In this document: piece after piece, positions 1-5,069 of the stretch
Position numbering within the stretch: the first letter of the stretch is position 1
Layout: each line of letters begins with the position of its first letter
DNA from: Pseudothermotoga sp.
GTDB lineage: Bacteria; Thermotogota; Thermotogae; Thermotogales; DSM-5069
Assembly (NCBI GenBank): GCA_028276125.1
Contig: JAPYWY010000141.1
Location: forward strand, 1 to 5,069
Length of the DNA: 5,069 nt
Direction: 5' to 3'
Made by a program: the position numbers and the translations under genes
Notes under the pieces: generated by a model
Database searches by the model: none
The model's input: the letters and a program-made list of their open reading frames with translations, nothing else
What the model was told of the DNA's origin: nothing

Positions 1-1
1 A

Positions 2-121
2 AACAAAGTTTTACAAACGCGCATCTTCGAGCGTGAACAGCAGCTGAGCCAATTACAAGCTGAACTGATTCTGTTGATGTCCTCACGAGAGGTGATCGGT
101 CCGGGTTCTGATGGGCAATAA
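2..121 (+). CDS. C-terminal end of a small coiled-coil protein, possibly FtsL-like (5' partial)
   Basis: An open frame enters from the left edge and ends at TAA 119-121, giving 39 visible residues. The first two thirds are rich in Q, E, L and R with leucine-type spacing (LQTRIFEREQQLSQLQAELI), which looks like the end of an amphipathic helix or coiled coil. It finishes in a short, flexible G/P/S/D tail. It overlaps the next gene by 11 bp, which argues for co-translation. In many bacteria the gene just before ftsI encodes FtsL, a short bitopic coiled-coil division protein, and this tail would fit such a protein. The fit is by position and composition only. The N-terminus, any membrane helix and any diagnostic motif lie outside the window, so another small coiled-coil protein is equally possible. 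Confidence 0.65.
   Translation, partial: NKVLQTRIFEREQQLSQLQAELILLMSSREVIGPGSDGQ
87..97 (+). promoter_or_regulatory. Shine-Dalgarno sequence of the PBP gene, unusually distant
   Basis: GAGAGGTGATC matches the extended anti-SD complement (GGAGGTGATC) at nearly every base. However, 13 nt separate its last base from the ATG at 111, which is longer than at the other genes here. An in-frame stop (TGA 93-95) and the absence of ATG, GTG or TTG between it and 111 rule out an earlier start. The site lies inside the end of the upstream gene, so the long spacing may be offset by coupling to termination at 121. Confidence 0.6.
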
Positions 122-1901
122 GGTCGTATCGAATCGATTGAAGTTCTTGGTCTTTGCCTTCCTTTTCTTCTCGGTGGGCTCCTTTGTGTTGCTCTCTTTG
201 AGAAGCCTCAATTTTCGTGTTGGACCAGTCTGGACGATCCGAATTCCCGCCTCAAGGGGTAAGATCCTCGACGCCCAAGGTAGGCTCTGCGCGTACGATG
301 AGTTCATCAACGTGGCGTACCTGGACATCGACTATCTCAGGAGTGCAAAACTGGATCGACTGGTACCGCATCTGGAACTTCTACTGAGAAACTTCAACGT
401 TGGTAAAACGAGCCGAGATGTCTTGTCGAGCAAACAGAGGTTCCTCAGACTCGGCGAAGGTGCATCCCGAGATGAGATCCTCAGACTGATACCCACGGAG
501 TTGCTTCCTTACGTGTCGATAGAGCTCGAGCCACGGAGGAAAAGGTTCATCGATTTCGGCATGGATAAGATCTTGGGTAGCGTCGTTGGCAAACGCGCAA
601 TAGGTGGCGTGGAAGAAGCTCTCGATTCACAACTGAGTGGCAAGAAAGACGGCAGGCTTTTCTTGCGCTTTTCTGGCTTCGTCACATTGTCGCCCAAACT
701 GGAATATCTCGACGAGCCTATAGATGGGAAGGATGTTCAATTGACCATAGATATGGATTTCCAGCGGGTCTGTTACGAAGAGATTCTAAAGGCCAAGGAA
801 CAAAACCAAGCCCTGAGTGTTGGTGCCATAGTCATGGAAACGAAAACGGGAAAAATCAGGGCCATGGTGACGACGAGAAACTGGAATGACGCTGTGCTTG
901 GTTACTTTGAACCTGGTTCATCGTTGAAACCCATCGTTTACTCGATCGCCCTGGAAAGTGGTGTACTCAACGGCAAAGAGACCTTCAACTGCATTGGTCA
1001 GATAAAACCGGTGCCAGAACTGGACGTGATCGTTCGAGACATTGATGTACACGGCACCGTGAACGTGAGCGAAGCGTTGGTTCATTCCTGCAACAGTGCA
1101 ACGATCATGATCGCAAAGCGCATCAAAGAACAGTTGGGTGACGAGGCATATTACGAATGGCTCAAGAAGTTCGGATTCGGCGAGAAAACCAACATCGAGA
1201 TAGCTGGAGAAATACCCGGTGTACTCAGAAAGCCGAGCCAGTGGTCGAAGATAGACTTTGCGATGATCAGTATAGGCCAAGGCATAGGGACACCCCCCAT
1301 TCAGTTTTTGGCAGCTTTCAACGTCTTGGCAAACGGCGGTAAGTACGTCAAACCAACGATCGTCGAGCAAAAAAACGTGGAGGAAAGACGCGTCATCAGC
1401 GAGAGAACCTGTCAATTCATTCGTGAAGCTTTGCAACGTGTTGTGCTCGAAGGAACTGGCAAGCGTGCCAACGTGCTTCAGGTGAGCGTCGCTGGTAAGA
1501 CTGGAACCGCACAGAAGCTTGTGGATGGAAAAGACAAAGAAAAATACTTCTCCATATTCGTGGGCTATTTTCCGGCCGAAGATCCTCTATACACTGTCTT
1601 GGTGTACATGGACGAACCGTCAGCGGGTCCGTATTTGGCAGGGGAAGTCGCTGCGCCTGTGTTCGCAGCGATAGTGAAGAGAATTCTTCAGATCCGAAAG
1701 GAACATCCGTTGAACGTCACAACGACCGTGATGCCTGACCTCAAGGGCCTGACACTGCGTGACGCACTGCTGATACTGGAACAAATAGGAATCAAGAGAG
1801 AAAATGTTAAGTACGACGGTGTGGGAACGGTGAAAGAACAGTATCCAGAACCTGGCACGATCGATTTCAGAGATAAGACTGTCTTTCTGAAGCTACAATG
1901 A
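111..1901 (+). CDS. ftsI: FtsI/SpoVD-like class B penicillin-binding protein with C-terminal PASTA domain
   Basis: This is a D,D-transpeptidase that cross-links peptidoglycan stem peptides outside the membrane, probably at the division septum with FtsW. The protein has 596 residues, close to the usual FtsI length. A short basic N-terminus is followed by one membrane anchor at about residues 11-31. The class B dimerisation domain follows, with the RGKILDAQG motif at 49-57 and IGGVE at 164-168. The transpeptidase domain (about 235-525) carries all three active-site motifs: SSLK at 270-273 (S270 is the predicted nucleophile, in EPGSSLKP), SCN at 326-328 and KTGT at 463-466. One PASTA domain fills residues 540-596, a feature of Gram-positive PBP2x/SpoVD enzymes. 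The ATG at 111 is the only reasonable start after the in-frame stop at 93. It overlaps the upstream gene by 11 bp. Family and activity are secure. The septal role rather than an elongation role is inferred from the PASTA domain and the coiled-coil neighbour. Confidence 0.95.
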   Translation: MGNKVVSNRLKFLVFAFLFFSVGSFVLLSLRSLNFRVGPVWTIRIPASRGKILDAQGRLCAYDEFINVAYLDIDYLRSAKLDRLVPHLELLLRNFNVGKTSRDVLSSKQRFLRLGEGASRDEILRLIPTELLPYVSIELEPRRKRFIDFGMDKILGSVVGKRAIGGVEEALDSQLSGKKDGRLFLRFSGFVTLSPKLEYLDEPIDGKDVQLTIDMDFQRVCYEEILKAKEQNQALSVGAIVMETKTGKIRAMVTTRNWNDAVLGYFEPGSSLKPIVYSIALESGVLNGKETFNCIGQIKPVPELDVIVRDIDVHGTVNVSEALVHSCNSATIMIAKRIKEQLGDEAYYEWLKKFGFGEKTNIEIAGEIPGVLRKPSQWSKIDFAMISIGQGIGTPPIQFLAAFNVLANGGKYVKPTIVEQKNVEERRVISERTCQFIREALQRVVLEGTGKRANVLQVSVAGKTGTAQKLVDGKDKEKYFSIFVGYFPAEDPLYTVLVYMDEPSAGPYLAGEVAAPVFAAIVKRILQIRKEHPLNVTTTVMPDLKGLTLRDALLILEQIGIKRENVKYDGVGTVKEQYPEPGTIDFRDKTVFLKLQ

Positions 1902-1928
1902 TGCCCCCTTCGTGATAGAATCTGAGTC

Positions 1929-1934
1929 GAGGTG
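1929..1934 (+). promoter_or_regulatory. Shine-Dalgarno sequence deciding the GTG start at 1940
   Basis: GAGGTG lies 5 nt before GTG 1940. The frame is closed just upstream by TAG 1916-1918 and the next in-frame Met is residue 99, so this site supports the non-ATG start. It falls within the 38-bp gap after the PBP gene, which holds no evident hairpin. Confidence 0.75.
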
Positions 1935-1939
1935 CACGA

Positions 1940-2545
1940 GTGGCTCTGACGTCACTTTTCAGACAGACCGTGACGGGGTTTTTAGCCGTGCTCTTGACTG
2001 TTGTGCCGCGCGAATACTTGAAGGCTAAGTTGGCGGTCAGGCTGGGTGATCAAACGCCGGCGAAGGTCGGTCGAACCAGCTTGAATCCTTTCGTTCATCT
2101 CGACCCCATCGGTACTCTGGCCTTCATCTTCCTCAACTTCGGTTGGTCTCGACCTGTTCCAGTCAGACCTTGGAACTTGAGGAAGAAAAAGCGACACTTT
2201 CTTTTGGTATCCTTGGTTGGCCCGGCGATAGGCATGGCTTGCTTTCTCACCTATGGTATCCTGGCAAGATTCTTGAACAGTTCCGAGCTCACCTTCGAGA
2301 CGCTCAGCAAGGCTGCAAGGTTCAGTCTGACCTATGCGCTGTTTTCTCTCTTCCCCATACCGCCTCTGGACGGTTCAAGGATCCTCGGTGCGTTGTTGCC
2401 CGAGAGTTACACGGAATGGTACTTGAAGTACGAAGTTTACGGCGTTCTCTTCATGTTAGCACTGCTTTTTCTTTGGATCATGCCGTTGATCATGAATCCG
2501 TTCGTGAAGTTTATTGAAAAACTCACGATCATCTTCACAGGTTGA
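1940..2545 (+). CDS. M50 site-2-protease family membrane protein, probably catalytically inactive
   Basis: This 201-residue multipass protein belongs to the compact M50 (S2P-like) group, whose active members cleave membrane-embedded substrates using zinc. Family landmarks are clear and in order: LGD at 35-37 after the first helix, LNPFVHLDPIGT at 48-59, FGWSRPVPV at 67-75, a GP turn at 94-95 in the next helix, and FPIPPLDGS at 138-146. Hydrophobic segments lie near 11-23, 52-68, 87-109, 128-140 and 165-186. The odd point is the catalytic motif. Counting back from LGD, the usual HEFAH is REYLK (24-28), so both zinc-binding histidines are replaced while E25 and the third ligand D144 remain. The Asn normally at the start of NxxPxPPLDG is S136, and the Asn usual after the GP turn is replaced by glycine. 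The reading frame is intact. I infer a pseudoprotease that may bind membrane partners. Start is GTG 1940 with a good SD. Confidence 0.88.
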   Translation: MALTSLFRQTVTGFLAVLLTVVPREYLKAKLAVRLGDQTPAKVGRTSLNPFVHLDPIGTLAFIFLNFGWSRPVPVRPWNLRKKKRHFLLVSLVGPAIGMACFLTYGILARFLNSSELTFETLSKAARFSLTYALFSLFPIPPLDGSRILGALLPESYTEWYLKYEVYGVLFMLALLFLWIMPLIMNPFVKFIEKLTIIFTG

Positions 2546-2560
2546 AAGGAGCAGTAAACG

Positions 2561-3049
2561 ATGTTGTTCGTCAAGTATCCAGTGTCACTGAACGTCGTCA
2601 GAAAATTGAAAGCGTCGGACCAAATTGTCTTCACGGGAAGGCTCGTTCTCTTGGGTGAGGCAGCCTTTCAAAGGATTGTGAACTACGAACGTGCCGAGGG
2701 GTTGATACCGGATTTCATCAAGAATGAACTCATTTGCTTAGGCCGTGTCGAACAGAACATCGTGAAGCCGATCCCTTCGAAAAGCTGTGAACAATTCTTG
2801 GAAAAGGCGTTTCTCTACGGCGCAGTCTCCGTGGTCGCGTTCGACACAAGTCTTGACGAGACCGCATTCAAGAGGTTCTCCCGAGCACTCTTCGTTCCAG
2901 AATCCGAGGTTCGTCCGATCTCTCAGAGAATGGTCGCCTACGCGGACCTCGATCAGGATGCCGTGTACGAGATCGAAGTGGAACGACTCGTGATGCGTGT
3001 GGCAATAGACAGCAAAGGAAACAAGATGTCACTGGAGGTCAGACATTGA
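2561..3049 (+). CDS. Stand-alone, divergent Fe-S hydro-lyase beta-type domain (class I fumarase/tartrate dehydratase beta family), probably inactive
   Basis: This 162-residue protein resembles the swivelling beta (C-terminal) domain of class I fumarases and L-tartrate dehydratases, which pairs with an alpha subunit holding a 4Fe-4S cluster. The start (VRKLKASDQIVFTGRLVLL, 13-31) matches the family's LKVGD..LLSG..YTARD opening. The end (VAYADLDQDAVYEIEVERL, 125-143, then VAIDSKGN, 147-154) matches the family's VAYEDLG.EAI..LEVEDFP..VA.D..GN very closely. Catalytic regions do not match: the expected TARDAAHKR reads LLGEAAFQR (30-38), the GPTTSxRMD region reads PIPSKSCEQ (70-78), and the glycine-rich TGGA region reads VPES (112-115). 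No alpha subunit lies in the window. It is slightly shorter than the usual 180 or so residues. ATG 2561 has the SD GAAAGGAG at 2544-2551. Family assignment rests on recalled motifs. A binding or scaffold role is inference only. Confidence 0.8.
   Translation: MLFVKYPVSLNVVRKLKASDQIVFTGRLVLLGEAAFQRIVNYERAEGLIPDFIKNELICLGRVEQNIVKPIPSKSCEQFLEKAFLYGAVSVVAFDTSLDETAFKRFSRALFVPESEVRPISQRMVAYADLDQDAVYEIEVERLVMRVAIDSKGNKMSLEVRH
3034..3039 (+). promoter_or_regulatory. Shine-Dalgarno sequence deciding the TTG start at 3046
   Basis: A perfect GGAGGT sits 6 nt before TTG 3046, inside the end of the preceding gene. It is the reason for choosing TTG: translation from there gives MKFCFVFGTRPE, the standard beginning of UDP-GlcNAc 2-epimerases, whereas any later start would remove the first strand and the GTRPE loop. 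Confidence 0.85.
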
Positions 3050-4125
3050 AGTTCTGCTTCGTGTTCGGCACCCGACCAGAGGTGATCAAGGTTGCACCGG
3101 TGTACAAATTCTTCCTCCAAAAGGGTGAAGAGGCCTTCGTCGTGGCCACTGCACAGCACAGAGAAATGATGGACATGATGATGAACGTGTTCGGTGTGGA
3201 AGCCAAGTACGATCTTAACGTGATGACGCACGATCAAACGCTCGACAGCATCGTAGCGAGCATCATGCAGAGACTACCTTTAGTTTTGCAACGAGAAAAG
3301 CCTGACATTCTGTTCGTTCAGGGCGATACCACGACCGCAATGAGCTGTGCGATCTGTGCGTTTCATTCAAAGATTAAAGTTGCACACATCGAGGCGGGTT
3401 TGAGGAGCCACGACCTCTACGATCCATTCCCAGAGGAGATGAACAGAAGAGTCATCGACGTTGTCAGCACATACTTGTTCGCGCCAACGAACAATGCGAA
3501 GGAGAACTTGATCAAGGAAGGCATAGAAGAAGATCGTATCTACACGGTGGGCAACACGGTGGTCGATGCGTTGAACATGATAAGCAACAGTTTCAACCTA
3601 TCGCAGGTGAGATCTCAACTTGTTCCTTTCGAAAAATACATCCTGATGACCCTGCACAGGCGAGAGAACATAGGCGAGAGGATGGTGTCGATACTCTCGG
3701 CTGTTGCAAGATTCGCACGAGAGAGAAATGTTCACGTCGTGTTACCAGTACACAAGAATCCCAGCGTGAGACGGATCGTCTTTGACACCGTTGGATCGGA
3801 TCCGCACTTTCACTTGGTTGAACCTCTTGACTACGTCTCTTTCCTTGCTCTGCTGGAAGGTTGCTGGTTCGTGGTCAGCGATTCTGGTGGAGTTCAAGAA
3901 GAAGCTCCATCGTTCGGAAAGTTCGTCGTGGTCGCAAGGCGCACGACGGAAAGGCCAGAGCTCATAGAATCAGGTTTTGGAATACTCGCAGGAACTGAGG
4001 AAAGTTCGATACATGAGGCGATGGTCTTGGCGAGTCAGAAAAAGCTCGATCCTTCAGGAAATCCCTTTGGCGATGGGAAAACTTCTGAGCGAATTTGGCG
4101 CATCGTGAGAGGTGTTTCACAGTGA
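3046..4125 (+). CDS. wecB: Non-hydrolysing UDP-N-acetylglucosamine 2-epimerase
   Basis: This enzyme interconverts UDP-GlcNAc and UDP-ManNAc in the cytoplasm, feeding ManNAc- or ManNAcA-containing surface polymers. The 359 residues form the GT-B-like two-domain fold at normal family length. Visible motifs are GTRPEVIK (8-15), AQHREMMD (36-43), QGDTTT (92-97), HIEAGLRS (114-121), PFPEEMNRR (127-135), VGNTVVDAL (168-176), TLHRRENIG (202-210), SDSGGVQEEAPSFGK (278-292) and TTERPE (300-305). By comparison with E. coli WecB, the catalytic set is D94, E116, E130, R134 and H204, all present. The PFPEEMNR and GNTVVDA forms are of WecB type, unlike the MPEEINR and GDVMQD forms of WbpI enzymes that use UDP-GlcNAc(3NAc)A. 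It starts at TTG 3046, overlapping the previous stop by 4 bp (TTGA), and overlaps the next gene by 4 bp (GTGA). Tight coupling to the following dehydrogenase points to a shared glycan pathway. Confidence 0.96.
   Translation: MKFCFVFGTRPEVIKVAPVYKFFLQKGEEAFVVATAQHREMMDMMMNVFGVEAKYDLNVMTHDQTLDSIVASIMQRLPLVLQREKPDILFVQGDTTTAMSCAICAFHSKIKVAHIEAGLRSHDLYDPFPEEMNRRVIDVVSTYLFAPTNNAKENLIKEGIEEDRIYTVGNTVVDALNMISNSFNLSQVRSQLVPFEKYILMTLHRRENIGERMVSILSAVARFARERNVHVVLPVHKNPSVRRIVFDTVGSDPHFHLVEPLDYVSFLALLEGCWFVVSDSGGVQEEAPSFGKFVVVARRTTERPELIESGFGILAGTEESSIHEAMVLASQKKLDPSGNPFGDGKTSERIWRIVRGVSQ
4107..4114 (+). promoter_or_regulatory. Shine-Dalgarno sequence for the GTG start at 4122
   Basis: GAGAGGTG ends 7 nt before GTG 4122, which shares the GTGA overlap with the epimerase stop. 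The alternative ATG at 4134 would be about 19 nt from this site and would trim the first strand of the Rossmann fold, so GTG 4122 is preferred. Confidence 0.7.
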
Positions 4126-5069
4126 AGCTGAGAATGGCCCTTGTGGGTTGTGGAAGGATCTCTTCGAAACACGTCGAGGCGATCGAGAAAAATGCTCATC
4201 TCCTAGAGCCAGTGGCGGTGTGTGACATCGTTGAAGAGAGGGCACGAAAGACTGCCGACATCATCGAAAAGAAGCTTGGCAGGCAGCCAGAGGTTTTTAC
4301 CTCGTACGTCGATGTGTTGCGTCGAGCTGATGTAGATTTCGTCTCCATAGCGACACCGAGTGGCCTCCACTACGAAATGACGATGCAGGCGTTGGAGTTT
4401 GGGAAACACGTCCTGGTCGAAAAGCCACTCGCACTCGATACGAGGCATTTGAAAGAGATCGTCGAAAATTCGAAGCGGAAGAAGCTGAAAGTTGGTGTGT
4501 GCCACCAGAACAGGTTCAACCCCCCGATCCAAGAAGTCCGCAAGAGGATAGAAGACGGTTCCTTTGGAAGGTTGTTCCACGGCACCGTTTCGGTGCACTG
4601 GAATCGGAACGAAAGTTACTACAAGCAGGACACTTGGCGTGGAACATGGGAACAAGACGGTGGCGTGCTCATGAACCAGTCGATCCACGGAATAGACCTG
4701 TTACAGTGGATGCTCGGTGAAAAACCGAAACGCGTACTGGGATTGATCAAGAATCTGAATCATCCTTACATTTCCGTGGAGGACCTCGGGATCGGGATAG
4801 TGGAATTCGAATCGGGTTGCGTTGGTATCATAGAGGCAACCTCGAACGTCTTCGACAGAAACTTGGAAGAAGTCCTCACGATCTTTGGAGAGAGGGGAAC
4901 GGTGAAGGTTGGAGGGCTTGCGGTGAACAGGATTTTAGTTTGGCGCTTCCCCAATGAAGAAACTCATCCCTTCATGAACTTGGCAGATCCAGAGACCGTG
5001 TACGGTCATGGTCACGTTCCGCTGTACGAAGACTTTTGTCGGGCGATCATTCAAGATGGCAAACCGTAC
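4122..5069 (+). CDS. Gfo/Idh/MocA-family NAD-dependent sugar dehydrogenase, UDP-GlcNAcA 3-dehydrogenase-like (3' partial)
   Basis: 316 residues are visible with no stop, and the frame runs off the window. The N-terminal Rossmann domain shows the dinucleotide loop VGCGRIS (8-14), the acidic residue ending strand 2 in VCD (D35), and EKP at 100-102 with K101 the predicted catalytic lysine. The C-terminal domain has QNRFNPPI (129-136), WRGTW (172-176) and NQSIHGID (185-192), where H189 is a likely active-site residue. Together these resemble the subgroup annotated as UDP-N-acetyl-glucuronate (or UDP-GlcNAc) 3-dehydrogenase, which makes a 3-keto sugar for transamination to a 2,3-diamino sugar. The last visible segment (GHGHVPLYEDFCRAI) is near the usual C-terminus, so I estimate a few dozen residues are missing. 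The family is secure. Substrate is inferred from motifs and from the epimerase next to it, and other sugar oxidations remain possible. The expected aminotransferase and acetyltransferase partners would lie downstream, outside the window. Confidence 0.93.
   Translation, partial: MKLRMALVGCGRISSKHVEAIEKNAHLLEPVAVCDIVEERARKTADIIEKKLGRQPEVFTSYVDVLRRADVDFVSIATPSGLHYEMTMQALEFGKHVLVEKPLALDTRHLKEIVENSKRKKLKVGVCHQNRFNPPIQEVRKRIEDGSFGRLFHGTVSVHWNRNESYYKQDTWRGTWEQDGGVLMNQSIHGIDLLQWMLGEKPKRVLGLIKNLNHPYISVEDLGIGIVEFESGCVGIIEATSNVFDRNLEEVLTIFGERGTVKVGGLAVNRILVWRFPNEETHPFMNLADPETVYGHGHVPLYEDFCRAIIQDGKPY

Noticed and set aside
1369..1375. Run of seven A (and six C at 1293-1298) in the PBP gene as possible slippage or frameshift sites
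   Set aside because: The reading frame continues intact through both runs into the KTGT motif and the PASTA domain, and no stem-loop or SD-like stimulator was evident.
918..1436. A 172-codon open frame on the minus strand inside the PBP gene
   Set aside because: It lies fully antisense to the transpeptidase core with its conserved SxxK and SxN motifs. Its translation shows no recognisable domain, so it is a shadow of the + strand codon bias.
1902..1939. Possible internal promoter or terminator in the 38-bp gap (TAGAAT at 1916-1921 resembles a -10 box)
   Set aside because: No TTGACA-like element lies 16-18 bp upstream, and no inverted repeat with a T-run is present. The match is not better than chance.
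2143..2517. A 124-codon + strand frame overlapping the M50 gene
   Set aside because: It is out of frame with the M50 landmarks, has no SD, and its translation has mixed composition with no domain. The M50 frame is continuous, so this is not a frameshift remnant.
4203..4688. A 161-codon minus-strand open frame
   Set aside because: It is antisense to the dehydrogenase, whose + strand frame carries the EKP, WRGTW and NQSIHGID motifs. No protein family resemblance was seen in the antisense product.
1..5069. CRISPR arrays, tRNA/rRNA genes, insertion sequences, riboswitches
   Set aside because: No spaced direct repeats, terminal inverted repeats, transposase motifs or structured RNA signatures were seen. 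Coding sequence fills almost all of the window.

Overview
The window is a dense, single-strand (+) gene run that looks like one operon from a thermophilic bacterium, most likely of the Thermotogae (a Pseudothermotoga or Thermotoga relative). This placement is an inference. It rests on near-zero intergenic space, strong GGAGGTGATC-type Shine-Dalgarno sequences, TTG and GTG starts, and charge-rich (K/E/R) protein composition at roughly 50% GC. No 16S or other taxonomic marker is present.

Layout: (1) 2-121, the C-terminal end of a small coiled-coil protein, possibly the FtsL-like partner that often precedes ftsI. (2) 111-1901, a complete FtsI/SpoVD-like class B penicillin-binding protein with one C-terminal PASTA domain. 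(3) 1940-2545, a membrane protein of the M50 site-2-protease family whose HExxH motif reads REYLK, so it is probably not a protease. (4) 2561-3049, a lone and divergent beta-type domain of the class I fumarase/tartrate dehydratase family whose catalytic residues also appear to be lost. (5) 3046-4125, a complete non-hydrolysing UDP-GlcNAc 2-epimerase (WecB type). (6) 4122-5069, a Gfo/Idh/MocA dehydrogenase resembling UDP-GlcNAcA 3-dehydrogenases, cut by the window end.

Three of the five junctions overlap (11, 4 and 4 bp). The other two gaps are 38 and 15 bp. I see no terminator or convincing internal promoter, so translational coupling and co-transcription are likely.

Functionally the run joins septal peptidoglycan cross-linking to nucleotide-sugar synthesis for a surface glycan (UDP-ManNAc and a 3-oxo or 3-amino uronate route). 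Between them sit two proteins that keep the fold of an enzyme family but not its catalytic residues. That adjacent pair is the most interesting part of the window. It could be an undescribed scaffold or regulatory module, though nothing in the sequence proves this.
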